A DNA stretch of 64,000 nt from an uncultured Lachnospiraceae bacterium (GTDB taxonomy: Bacteria; Bacillota; Clostridia; Lachnospirales; Lachnospiraceae): NCBI GenBank assembly GCA_910589265.1, contig CAJUTQ010000084.1:18337-82336 (forward strand). The letters run 5' to 3'. This document shows, piece by piece, positions 36,098 through 44,818 of this stretch. How positions within the stretch are numbered: position 1 is the first letter of the stretch; each line of letters opens with the position of its first letter. A program made the position numbers and the translations under genes. A model generated the notes under the pieces. It was not told the DNA's origin and did not search any database. It was given only the letters and a program-made list of their open reading frames with translations.

Positions 36098-36796
36098 CTA
36101 CAAATCCATCCTTCTGCAAGATCCCATAATATAAGCGGCTCCTACCATTGAACATAAACAAAAAATCACTCTGATGCCTGTTATACTTAGGAAAAAGATA
36201 TCAAAGCCAATTTGCATGGCCCAAAGCAAAGCAATAATAATGGAACAGCCATATGTAAGGGAGGAAGAATATTTCTTGATTCCTATCGCTGTAGGAAGTA
36301 TCCCCATAAAACTTACAAGTACTGCTGAGATAGCCATGTCCCCTAAAATATTCTTTATTCTCAGCCTATCGAAATAGTTTATCGCTGTTTCGGAATAATA
36401 CATGTATTCTGTTGTAACATTTAAAAATAAATCCAAAAGGAATGTGGACAATAACGTAAGAATAAAGCCAAAGACAACGGTTAATATAATCTTTGTCCTC
36501 ATAATTGACTGTCTTTCAATCCCTAGTGAGAAAACAATTTGTATTGTCTTTTCTTTAAACTCCTGTACTATAATCTTGCTGCTCCATATTCCTATAACAA
36601 CAATACATCCTGGCCATATTAATGCATTATTCACTTCTCTTATTGCTGTTTCCATTGTATCGTACATATACATTCCTCCAGTGCTTATACCAAGTAAAAA
36701 TAATAAAAATGCCATCAAAGAAATGTATAGAAAAAATGTATAAATTATTTTAGAAAGCTTATATTTCATAATTTCAATCTGCAAAAACCTCATCAT
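36098..36796 (-). CDS. ABC-2 type permease (immunity/export), end of TOMM operon
   Basis: A 232-residue protein with about six hydrophobic helices (IIYTFFLYISLMAFLLFLLG; IVVIGIWSSKIIVQEF; ILTVVFGFILTLLSTFLLDLF; later AVLVSFMGILPTAIGI). It resembles BcrB/LanE-type permeases that pair with a BcrA-type ATPase for producer immunity. The ATPase is the next gene upstream, 60 bases away. AAGGAAGG precedes two adjacent ATG codons (36796 and 36793), so the exact start is uncertain. Confidence 0.8.
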   Translation of the reverse strand: MMRFLQIEIMKYKLSKIIYTFFLYISLMAFLLFLLGISTGGMYMYDTMETAIREVNNALIWPGCIVVIGIWSSKIIVQEFKEKTIQIVFSLGIERQSIMRTKIILTVVFGFILTLLSTFLLDLFLNVTTEYMYYSETAINYFDRLRIKNILGDMAISAVLVSFMGILPTAIGIKKYSSSLTYGCSIIIALLWAMQIGFDIFFLSITGIRVIFCLCSMVGAAYIMGSCRRMDL

Positions 36797-36857
36797 ACCT
36801 TCCTTCCTTTCTTCATTCCAATAAGTTTTGAAACTACATTTTTCAATAGGTTTTCTT

Positions 36858-37736
36858 TCATGTAATTTTCATAAAAATATCTTCTAAAGTAGCCCTTTCC
36901 ACTCTTACCTCTTTAAAATTTACATTTGCTTTCAATAATTCTTGTATAAATTCCATATAGGTTTCCTTTGATCTTATGTGAATTATATTACCCTTTCTTC
37001 CGATTACCTCCATAGTCTGAAGTTTTGCTATCTCTGTCTCTACATTTTCCACCTCTACTTTAAATAATTTCTCAGACTCTTCCAGCATCCTTTTATCCAT
37101 CTCTCTTATTATTTTTCCTTTATTCATGAAGCCTACTCTATCTGCTGTACTTTCTATCTCTCCTAAAATATGACTAGATAAAAGAATAGACGTATTACAT
37201 TCCTTTGCCAGATGTAACAATAGATTTCTTACATCCCGAATCCCCTCTGGATCCAGCCCATTAATAGGTTCATCTAATATTAATGCCTTTGGCTCACCAA
37301 GCATGGCCCTTACAATCCCAAGACGCTGTTTCATTCCTAAAGAATATTCCTTTACTTTTTGTTTCCTTTCCTCAGAAAGCCCTGCCATCTCTAAATATTT
37401 TTCAATCTGTTTTTCATCTATTTCTTTATATTTACAGTAAATTCTTAAATTATCCATGGCAGAAAGATGATAATAAAACACTGGCACCTCAATGACGCTT
37501 CCTACATGACCTAATATATCTACATGTTCTTTTAATGCTTTTCCCAATAGATAAATCTCTCCCTTGGTAGGTATAACCAAGGAAGTGAGCATTTTCATTA
37601 AAGTCGTTTTTCCTACCCCATTCTTCCCCAACAGTCCATATATTTCCCCACATTTTATTTCTAAGTTTACATCATCCACTATGTTCTTTTTACCATAAAT
37701 TTTGCAAAGGCTCCTTGTGCGAATAATCGGTTCCAT
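36858..37736 (-). CDS. ABC transporter ATPase (BcrA-like), TOMM cluster
   Basis: A 292-residue ATPase: Walker A GKNGVGKTT, signature EYSLGMKQR, Walker B ALILDEPINGLDP, H-loop LSSHIL, and a C-terminal accessory domain. It resembles bacitracin/lantibiotic self-protection ATPases. AAAGGA lies 9 bases before the ATG. The gene starts 5 bases after the SagB-like gene's stop, tying this transporter to the TOMM operon as probable self-immunity or export. Confidence 0.88.
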   Translation of the reverse strand: MEPIIRTRSLCKIYGKKNIVDDVNLEIKCGEIYGLLGKNGVGKTTLMKMLTSLVIPTKGEIYLLGKALKEHVDILGHVGSVIEVPVFYYHLSAMDNLRIYCKYKEIDEKQIEKYLEMAGLSEERKQKVKEYSLGMKQRLGIVRAMLGEPKALILDEPINGLDPEGIRDVRNLLLHLAKECNTSILLSSHILGEIESTADRVGFMNKGKIIREMDKRMLEESEKLFKVEVENVETEIAKLQTMEVIGRKGNIIHIRSKETYMEFIQELLKANVNFKEVRVERATLEDIFMKIT

Positions 37737-37741
37737 ATATA

Positions 37742-39154
37742 TTATTCCTTTCTGTTAACTCCCACAGTAATCAAATACATTGCATTCTCCACAATTCCAT
37801 CCAGTTCCAAAAGTTTATTAATCTCATCATCTATAAATCCCATTAAACAACAAGAACCCAAATTATAAGCCGTTGCCATCATATGTAAATTTTGTGCCAC
37901 ATGACCACAATCTAAAAGTATAACTCTGTACCCTCTCTCATAATATTTCCATTGATTCCTCCAAAAATTAGCTCCCAAAAGGAAAGTAAATGCCGCAGTA
38001 TCAAGCATTTCTGCATAGCCACTGATTTCTTTCGAAATTTGAGAAAGATCTTTCTTGTTTACTAACACCAATTCATGTTCTAACGGATCGTAATAATAAA
38101 TGCCTTTTTCCAAGCCCTCTACATAATTAACAGAAATATAAATATCAACAGGATAAAGTCCTCCTCCTGAGGGAACTGCTCTTAACATCAGATCCGTCTT
38201 ATCTAATCTCCCAGTAATTCCATAAGAATAATACAAAATATTACTAAATTTCTGTTTACTTACAGCTTCATTGCAATATTTTCTTCTTGTTCTCCTGTTC
38301 AGTACAACCTCTTCTATACTGTAACCACTTGATTTATCTGCCTTAGGTAATTTTATTCTTTCATGTTGAGGAAACAACTTTCTTCCTTTGGCTGTGAATT
38401 TTTTTATTTCATCATTAATTTCATCTGAAGGTTTCATAAAATCTCCCTGCTGATGAAAAATACGTAGTTTTGAATTTTCATGATATACTCTGCTGATAAA
38501 TGTCTCTTTCCATAAGTCTTTTTGTACCACTTCCTTTTGTATCCCATATAGATACATAGGAAAACACAGCATTAAAGTAGAAATAACCTTACTAAGTTCT
38601 TTTTCCTTTTCACCAAATTTAAAAGTTCTTTCAGCACATTCATAACATTCCCTTTCCTTTAAGCTAAATTCACCTACTGCCTTTCTATTTCTTTCATAAC
38701 TTTGAAGTACAATTTTTTCCTTTGATAAACCAACGTAAGTTTTATTTTCTTCGAATAATATATATATTCTTTCCTTTTCTTTATTATCTATTTGAAGAAT
38801 AGTTGTTTTTTCATTTACAAAGTTTCCCTTCTCATTCCAATCTTCAATATTTTGAAAATAATATATTTGAATATTATTACATAAACTAAATTGTTTTCGT
38901 ATTTCTCTCTCAAACTGATTATATTCTAAACAATCACTTATTTCATGGTATAAATAATTAGATAAAAACACAAGATCTTCATTTCTTATATACTCTTCGT
39001 AGTATCTTAAAAATCTTTCAACATACTGTAGTTTAACATTTCCATCTTCGTCTTCTCCTGCTTTATAAATAGGAATCCTTCTATTTTTTACACGAATATA
39101 CTCTTTTAATCTATTATTTCTATAACTAGGTTTGATTTTTACTTTTGAATTCAT
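37742..39154 (-). CDS. SagB-type FMN-dependent azoline dehydrogenase
   Basis: 470 residues. The C-terminal 210 form a nitroreductase-fold SagB/ThcOx domain, with SIEEVVLNRRTRRKYCNEAVS, LMLRAVPSGGGLYPVDIYI, GIYYYDPLEHELVLV and LDCGHVAQNLHMMATAYNLGSCCLMGFID. This enzyme oxidises azolines to aromatic thiazoles/oxazoles in TOMM peptides. The N-terminal 250 or so residues are an extension without a motif I recognise, probably for leader or partner binding. It overlaps the C-protein gene by 4 bases (ATGA). Confidence 0.88.
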   Translation of the reverse strand: MNSKVKIKPSYRNNRLKEYIRVKNRRIPIYKAGEDEDGNVKLQYVERFLRYYEEYIRNEDLVFLSNYLYHEISDCLEYNQFEREIRKQFSLCNNIQIYYFQNIEDWNEKGNFVNEKTTILQIDNKEKERIYILFEENKTYVGLSKEKIVLQSYERNRKAVGEFSLKERECYECAERTFKFGEKEKELSKVISTLMLCFPMYLYGIQKEVVQKDLWKETFISRVYHENSKLRIFHQQGDFMKPSDEINDEIKKFTAKGRKLFPQHERIKLPKADKSSGYSIEEVVLNRRTRRKYCNEAVSKQKFSNILYYSYGITGRLDKTDLMLRAVPSGGGLYPVDIYISVNYVEGLEKGIYYYDPLEHELVLVNKKDLSQISKEISGYAEMLDTAAFTFLLGANFWRNQWKYYERGYRVILLDCGHVAQNLHMMATAYNLGSCCLMGFIDDEINKLLELDGIVENAMYLITVGVNRKE

Positions 39155-40047
39155 TTTTCGTCATCCCATCTTTGTAAATTTAACTTTCTTTCTTCCACAT
39201 TTAATGGAAAGTAATAAATATGTTCAAGTAAAAGGCTTTTCTCTAACGAATCATAAATAATCATTTTATCATAAGATGTATGTAAATTTAATTTCATAAT
39301 AGAAGTAAGGATATTTAATATCATCTCGCATATACCCATTTTTTGAATTAATCCATTTCTAGCTATCCCTTTTTCCTTTAAAGCTTCTAGATCAACTTGA
39401 TTTTTCAATGAATAAAAATCTGTATAATTGATTTGATTAAGAATAGGACTTATTAAAAAAGAATCATCATAAAATAGAGTAAACATCCATAATAATCCCT
39501 TTTTTTTCTCAACCTTCTCAGCCAAACTATATAATTGCATAAGATCTGTTGAGTCAAAACATGCAAGTACTATATTGTCTTCATCTAAAATATTTACTTC
39601 ATTCTCATTGAAAATTTTGTATTTTAAGCTAAATCCATCTAGAATCTCTTTTATATATTGTATTCCTTGTTTCATTCCTGCCAATTGGAACATCATATGC
39701 TTAATTTTTTTGCGGCATTTATGAAGACTAGTTGTATAGTGAGAAATAAATTCTAAAAACTTTACTTCTCCTTCATCTAATATTTCATCACACAAAAATA
39801 TTAAATGATTTTTTTCAAAAAAATGTAAAAGTTTTTGGAAACTAGTTATGCTAATTCTATCTTTATATTTCTCATATATAGTAGTCACGCTATATCCATG
39901 AGCTACATTTAATATTTGTTTCATAATTTCTAAAGAAGGATTTTTTCCAATAATCAATGATGAGGTTTGTGTTATGATTTTTTCTTGATTTGGATTATTA
40001 TTGACATTTTCTATTTTATAAGGCAATATATATATATAATTACTCAT
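39151..40047 (-). CDS. TOMM cyclodehydratase C protein (RRE plus degenerate E1-like domain)
   Basis: A 298-residue protein I assign as the SagC-like partner of the YcaO enzyme. Residues about 30-100 look like the winged-helix RiPP recognition element that grips the leader (IMKQILNVAHGYSVTTIYEKYKD...FQKLLHFFEKNHLIFL). The rest resembles the E1-like half of C proteins but has no GxGxxG nucleotide site and no CxxC zinc pairs. Other identities are possible, since the similarity is faint and read by eye. AAAAGGAG precedes the ATG by 9 bases. It lies directly downstream of the precursor gene, separated by a strong hairpin. Confidence 0.65.
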   Translation of the reverse strand: MSNYIYILPYKIENVNNNPNQEKIITQTSSLIIGKNPSLEIMKQILNVAHGYSVTTIYEKYKDRISITSFQKLLHFFEKNHLIFLCDEILDEGEVKFLEFISHYTTSLHKCRKKIKHMMFQLAGMKQGIQYIKEILDGFSLKYKIFNENEVNILDEDNIVLACFDSTDLMQLYSLAEKVEKKKGLLWMFTLFYDDSFLISPILNQINYTDFYSLKNQVDLEALKEKGIARNGLIQKMGICEMILNILTSIMKLNLHTSYDKMIIYDSLEKSLLLEHIYYFPLNVEERKLNLQRWDDEK

Positions 40048-40067
40048 TATATTATCTCCTTTTAAAT

Positions 40068-40099
40068 ACTAGAGTGCAGACAGCCCTCTGCACTCTAGT
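40068..40099 (-). terminator. Perfect 12-base hairpin between precursor and modification genes
   Basis: ACTAGAGTGCAG and CTGCACTCTAGT pair perfectly around an 8-base loop, 11 bases after the precursor stop on the minus strand. No T-run follows (TATTTAAAAGG), so it is more likely a leaky terminator, processing site or mRNA stabiliser. Such hairpins let RiPP operons make far more precursor than enzyme. Confidence 0.7.
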
Positions 40100-40110
40100 G
40101 TATAATATAT

Positions 40111-40344
40111 TTATTCTTCTAGCTCTAGATTATTAACATCCACTGAACAACTCGTACAGCCAATAAAACAATTTTCTTCATTTACTACATTTTTGTGCTT
40201 ATTTGTTGTTATTACTTCCAATTCTAGATCGTTGACATCCACTGAACAACTTGTACAACCAACAAAACAATTTTCTTCATTCACTACATTTTTGTGCTTA
40301 TTTGTTGCTATTACCTCAATTTTCATATTATCTTTTTTACTCAT
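40111..40344 (-). CDS. TOMM/LAP precursor peptide with two tandem 33-residue units
   Basis: A 77-residue peptide made of a short start (MSKKDNMK) and two near-identical 33-residue repeats. Each repeat has a leader-like segment (NKHKNVVNEEN) followed by a Cys/Ser/Thr-rich core (CFVGCTSCSVDVN in the first, CFIGCTSCSVDVN in the second) and an acidic Leu/Glu stretch. The Cys, Ser and Thr are the residues a YcaO enzyme would cyclise to azolines. There is no double glycine. GGAGG lies 8 bases before the ATG at 40344; an ATG 5 codons upstream is not favoured. It sits between the YcaO and C-protein genes, as precursors often do. This identity is strongly supported by context, but the product is unknown. 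Confidence 0.85.
   Translation of the reverse strand: MSKKDNMKIEVIATNKHKNVVNEENCFVGCTSCSVDVNDLELEVITTNKHKNVVNEENCFIGCTSCSVDVNNLELEE
40119..40316 (-). repeat. Two direct repeats of 99 bases inside the precursor gene
   Basis: The precursor coding sequence contains a tandem duplication with a period of exactly 99 bases; for example, TCTAGAT recurs at 40124 and 40223. The copies differ at scattered, mostly silent or conservative positions (Val/Ile, Asp/Asn), showing that selection has kept both units. Confidence 0.9.
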
Positions 40345-40454
40345 TACATTTTCCTCCATTTAGTATCTTTTTTATTTTTTATATAAACATATCCTTCCCA
40401 TTATGTATTTTTAGCCTCCTCTTTTTATTTAGGAATGATATATTTTTCAATATA

Positions 40455-42341
40455 TTAGGGAAAAGGATGTGGATAGGGATTAATATTTATTTTCTCTTCT
40501 ACTTCTCTTAATCGTTTATCACTCAAAAATCTATATCTATGTACCCCATGGAGTGGCTGCATTCCAGGAATAATAACTCTCGCAGCACTAACTCCAAAAT
40601 TTTCCAACTCAGGAGTAGTCATATCTACATAATAAATATCTCTATTCCTATCTTTCATTATCTGAATGACTATCTTTAGTTTTTCTTCATCTGATAATAT
40701 ATCTTTCTCATTTTCTCCAAACTGAGAATTTCTTCTTTCATTAAATTTATATGTCTCATCCAAAAAATATCCAACCTGTTTTCTCATCTTTGGGTAAATA
40801 GAATAAAAAGAAGCATGCTTTTGGAATGAATCAATTTTATTAAAGTCACTTATTAAGTTTTGATCTCTATATTTACAAACAAGCATATCCACATACTTAA
40901 TCCCTTGTGCTGCCTCTAAAAAAGCTTTTTTAATTGCTTCTGCTATCGTAAATCTAGTTGCCGATCCTATCATAAAATGATTGGTTTCATTATCATGAAT
41001 TGTAACCACAACTGTATTTAGTAAACCTTGTATACTAATATCAAAGGCTCTACATTTATATTTTTTTGATAAAATCAGCTCTTCACATTTTAAATATTCA
41101 GTTAATTTTAATTCCTTATTAGGAGGCAATTTTAAAAGCCAACTTATGGCAAATGCATCTCTTTCGATTACCTCATAAATTCCTGTTAAAATTGCCTGAT
41201 TCTTTGTTTTTCCTAAGGCAAGACCAGTTGAAATTGAAGGACTAATTCTATCTTCTTTTTCCTGAATTTTATAAGGTAATTTAATAAATGATAATGGCAT
41301 ATAAGCACTTTTATCCGTACATAAATTATATGCTTTTGACCAACATATAACCGTATCTTTATCCAACTTTCTATATGGAAAATTTTCCTTTGCATATTGC
41401 TCATGAGAAAACAATACGAACTCTTCTATTTTTACTATAGGTTCATCTAGTTCACATGCTTTTGAAAGCCTAACTTTTTCAGGAGAATAGCATCCTGCTG
41501 CCAAACGCTCAATGCTTTCTCCAACTGCTGCATACATAGCACTTATATAGTCGAAGCCCGCACCACTATTCGATTGTGCAAACATACTATTATCATAAAT
41601 GGAATAGTCCGTTGTTGTACTTACAGCTACATAAATATCTACTCCCAATTCTTTTAAAGATTCAATTTTTACCTCTGTTACAATTCCCACTTTTTCATCT
41701 ACAACATTTAATAAATCTTGTTTACGTTGTTTTTTTTGCTTTACAAATGGCTGAAATGTATGTCTTTTCATCTGGCCTTTTTCGATTATCCAAACCTCAT
41801 TTTCATACTTTTCTTCTAATAGTTTACTTGCTGAACTTTTTATTTTATTCATATTATCTATAATTATTTTTCTATTAAAAAGTATGGCTTCTTCCTTATC
41901 CTCTTTAGACATCTTTATTTTTTCTTTTATAGCGATATCATTTGCTCCCAATCTTTTAATAAAATCACAAAATATTATTTCATCTCCAGTAATAGGACCT
42001 ATATAAATTGTCTCTCCCTCTATTAGTATAGGCAATATTGTTTTACTTCCCAAATTTCTTATTTTACTTATTACTTTATCTCTATTAAAAATAGTATAGA
42101 AAATAGGAATTACACCGTCTATTCCAATATCTTGAATACTATCATAAAATACTTCATCACCAATAGGAATTTCTTTTTTTAAGAATTCCATGAGTTTTTG
42201 TTCTTCATGTTTCCAATAATAGTCTAATTTCCTCATTTTATTCAGTACTTCTATAAGAACTTCTTTTCTTTTTATTTTTTTTATTTCCTCCTTTTTACAA
42301 AACAAAACTGAATTTGTATTTATTACAATATAATTTATCAT
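40455..42341 (-). CDS. YcaO cyclodehydratase (D protein) with N-terminal E1-like remnant
   Basis: 628 residues. The C-terminal part of about 430 residues is a YcaO domain that uses ATP to turn Cys/Ser/Thr into azolines. Its ATP/Mg motifs are SNSGAGFDYISAMYAAVGESIERLAAG and STGLALGKTKNQAILTGIYEVIERDA, and it ends in PHPFP, the PxPxP tail required for cyclodehydratase activity. The first 190 or so residues resemble the end of a C-protein E1 domain (LPILIEGETIYIGPITG), with its zinc cysteines gone. AAAGGAG precedes the ATG. It lies 110 bases upstream of the precursor gene and 10 bases after the M16 gene. Confidence 0.9.
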   Translation of the reverse strand: MINYIVINTNSVLFCKKEEIKKIKRKEVLIEVLNKMRKLDYYWKHEEQKLMEFLKKEIPIGDEVFYDSIQDIGIDGVIPIFYTIFNRDKVISKIRNLGSKTILPILIEGETIYIGPITGDEIIFCDFIKRLGANDIAIKEKIKMSKEDKEEAILFNRKIIIDNMNKIKSSASKLLEEKYENEVWIIEKGQMKRHTFQPFVKQKKQRKQDLLNVVDEKVGIVTEVKIESLKELGVDIYVAVSTTTDYSIYDNSMFAQSNSGAGFDYISAMYAAVGESIERLAAGCYSPEKVRLSKACELDEPIVKIEEFVLFSHEQYAKENFPYRKLDKDTVICWSKAYNLCTDKSAYMPLSFIKLPYKIQEKEDRISPSISTGLALGKTKNQAILTGIYEVIERDAFAISWLLKLPPNKELKLTEYLKCEELILSKKYKCRAFDISIQGLLNTVVVTIHDNETNHFMIGSATRFTIAEAIKKAFLEAAQGIKYVDMLVCKYRDQNLISDFNKIDSFQKHASFYSIYPKMRKQVGYFLDETYKFNERRNSQFGENEKDILSDEEKLKIVIQIMKDRNRDIYYVDMTTPELENFGVSAARVIIPGMQPLHGVHRYRFLSDKRLREVEEKININPYPHPFP

Positions 42342-42351
42342 ATTTACTCCT

Positions 42352-43983
42352 TTACAAGGTAATTTTAGTATCTACTAACAAGTATTCTTCTATATAAGTT
42401 TGCACCTCATTTAAAGTTATTTTATTTATTTCTTCACAATAATCGTATTGATTCCTTTGTTGAAAAAGATTGATCATGGCAAGATTCATATAATCATTTA
42501 TTTTACTTTTTTCTTCTTTTTTTACGCTCATTATTTGTCTTTTTGCTAATTCAAGCTTTTGGCCATTCAACGATTCTTTCAATTCTTTTATTATTTGTCT
42601 ACATAAGCTATGAAGCAAATGCTTTGGACAATCTTTTTCTGCTTTTATATATAGGACACTATAACCGTAATCAATAAATTCTCGAGGGTAAAATGTAAAA
42701 CTGTAGCACAACTGTTCTTTTAAAACTAATCTCTTATATAATTCTCCCGTTGTTCCTGATAACATAATCCACACAATATGAGATTTATACTTTTCTTTTG
42801 AAAAATAACTTGGTGTTTCCCATAATTCAACATATTCATTTTTTGGTAATAGCATTTTTAAATTATTTAATGTATATTTCACTTCCTTCCTTATAATTAT
42901 TCTTTTTCTTTGAGGTAAAGCTTCTAATATATCTTTCTCTTTATTAATATTCGTTATTATTGAAGGTTTTTTTTCATGTGGATTGATAAATTGTCTTAAT
43001 GCTTTATATATATCAGATTTCTCATAACCTTCATATCGGTATCCTTGATGAAGCAACTGAAAGTGAATTTCTTCCAAAATATGTCCTTTGGTATATTCTT
43101 GCTTTTGATAAATTTTCACTACTTCTTGTGGATTTAAATTTATAATTCGTTTGAGGGCCCCTAAAACGTTTCTTTCTGGCCCTAACAATAAAATGTTTAA
43201 ACAGCCTACTTCTATACCAATCTTTATCTTCAGATCTTTATCATTTATATTCATATAGCATAAAAGTAAATTACTTATGTCCTTTAAACACTTTCGAACT
43301 TTAGTAGAAACATACATAGAAATAATCAAGAATTTTTCTTTTAAGTCAACTTGAACTATTTGTAAATTGCATTTGTTATGATCAAGGTTTTTCAAAATGT
43401 TTATTTTATTTTCTTTTTCCACACTTATAGAAACTTGCCTTCTATTAAATGTCCTATCATATTTTTTAAAGATATTTTCCAAAATACAACATACAATACA
43501 TGCGTCTTTTTCAGAAACATTCATAATATCCACAAATGCTTTTGAATACAAAACTAATGAAATCATACATAAAATGTCTGTTTTTTTAAGTTTATTTATT
43601 GTCTTTTCTGTACCTAAAATCCTATTACCTATTATTGTACTTTCCTTACTCCTCATTTCTTGAATAATTGTCTTTTTTTCTCCTAATATATATTCATTCT
43701 CCAAGTCTCTAACTTCCATTATTTCTCTATAAAAGTCAGACAAATGATTCAAAAACTCTAAAAGATTACTATTAATTATTTTTATCTCTATTTCTATATA
43801 TTTCATAGATGTCTTAGCATTAACGAACGCCCCAGCTCTTTCACATAAACTTATTAAATTTCTTTCTTTAATTTGTGCTTTTAACAGACAATGTTCTACG
43901 AAATGTACTAGTCCCTCTTTTCCTTTAGGATCCGCACTAGCTCCAATTAAATACTTAATTCTTATTACTGCTGTTCTACTCAT
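42352..43983 (-). CDS. M16 family zinc metalloprotease in the TOMM cluster
   Basis: 543 residues resembling M16 (pitrilysin-type) peptidases. The inverted zinc motif HxxEH is present as HFVEH near residues 27-31, and the distal Glu is likely in the EYILGEKKTIIQEM segment about 75 residues later. A second, inactive M16 half ends the protein (CYSFTFYPREFIDYGYSVLYI). The N-terminus is about 20 residues shorter than usual. It is a good candidate for leader removal and for separating the two core units. Its start overlaps the preceding gene by 8 bases. Confidence 0.82.
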   Translation of the reverse strand: MSRTAVIRIKYLIGASADPKGKEGLVHFVEHCLLKAQIKERNLISLCERAGAFVNAKTSMKYIEIEIKIINSNLLEFLNHLSDFYREIMEVRDLENEYILGEKKTIIQEMRSKESTIIGNRILGTEKTINKLKKTDILCMISLVLYSKAFVDIMNVSEKDACIVCCILENIFKKYDRTFNRRQVSISVEKENKINILKNLDHNKCNLQIVQVDLKEKFLIISMYVSTKVRKCLKDISNLLLCYMNINDKDLKIKIGIEVGCLNILLLGPERNVLGALKRIINLNPQEVVKIYQKQEYTKGHILEEIHFQLLHQGYRYEGYEKSDIYKALRQFINPHEKKPSIITNINKEKDILEALPQRKRIIIRKEVKYTLNNLKMLLPKNEYVELWETPSYFSKEKYKSHIVWIMLSGTTGELYKRLVLKEQLCYSFTFYPREFIDYGYSVLYIKAEKDCPKHLLHSLCRQIIKELKESLNGQKLELAKRQIMSVKKEEKSKINDYMNLAMINLFQQRNQYDYCEEINKITLNEVQTYIEEYLLVDTKITL

Positions 43984-44806
43984 ATCTAATTTCTCTTTGT
44001 TTCATTTCCTCTAAAAATGCACAAATAAAAGAATATTTACAATGCCTTTTTTCTCTTTCACTATAGTTAGAAAACTCAAAGCTTTCTACACTGATAAACT
44101 TATCCTTTAAGTAATTTCTTAAAATCGGTATAATTTTATCATCTTTAAAATGATAGTATAATAAAGACCAATAAAGTTCTGCTACTAAATCTCCCAAATC
44201 TTCTTTTATAACAAAGTCAACATTTTTTATCAGATCTTCTATATTATTCTCTTTTGACTCTTTATTAAAATAATCTGTTTCTGTTAAAAAAAAATGTGTA
44301 TAGAGATATGTTTCTTCAACCTTATTTAAAGGCTCTACTATTTTATCTTTTATGTCTATAACTATTTTCATTTTTTTTATCCAAAATAAAACCATATAAT
44401 CAAATAAAGAAAAATATCCAAAAGCATTCTCTATTAATCTCCTCTCCTGTGTTGTCAAACTACAATTCCAAATCCCGCTTTTTAATCCATGAATATAACA
44501 TAATCCTAAATAATTAAAAATGAGTTGGCTTTGCTCAAATATTGTCCGAGAACTCTTTTTACTTTTTTCATTTTTTAACCCTTCTATGGTCTTATTTAAA
44601 ATTACACGAAATCTTTCCTTCAATTCCGTAACCTTCTCCTGTAAAATCAATCTACTAACTTCCCTTTGGTATCTCTGAAGTAAAACATATGCAAAATATA
44701 ATTTGTCAAATTGCATATTAAAGCTTTCGTCCATAATAATGACATTTATATTGTCAATTTCAGTAGTTATTTCCTCTGCAATTCTTTGTCGAATTATTTT
44801 ATTCAT
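43976..44806 (-). CDS. Unknown protein of the TOMM cluster (276 aa)
   Basis: A soluble, helix-rich, Lys/Glu-rich protein without membrane segments or a motif I recognise. Long helices are suggested by FDKLYFAYVLLQRYQREVSRLILQEKVTELKERFRVIL and by DLVAELYWSLLYYHF. It is locked between the M16 protease (8-base overlap) and the next unknown gene (12 bases), so it is very likely part of the maturation or scaffold machinery. No function is proposed. Confidence 0.75.
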   Translation of the reverse strand: MNKIIRQRIAEEITTEIDNINVIIMDESFNMQFDKLYFAYVLLQRYQREVSRLILQEKVTELKERFRVILNKTIEGLKNEKSKKSSRTIFEQSQLIFNYLGLCYIHGLKSGIWNCSLTTQERRLIENAFGYFSLFDYMVLFWIKKMKIVIDIKDKIVEPLNKVEETYLYTHFFLTETDYFNKESKENNIEDLIKNVDFVIKEDLGDLVAELYWSLLYYHFKDDKIIPILRNYLKDKFISVESFEFSNYSEREKRHCKYSFICAFLEEMKQREIRYE

Positions 44807-44818
44807 AAATCTACCATT

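Noticed and set aside
40111..40344. Double-glycine leader that would make the TOMM precursor a substrate of the C39 peptidase at 35224
   Set aside because: No GG, GA or GS cleavage site precedes either core; the M16 protease of the same operon is a more likely processing enzyme.
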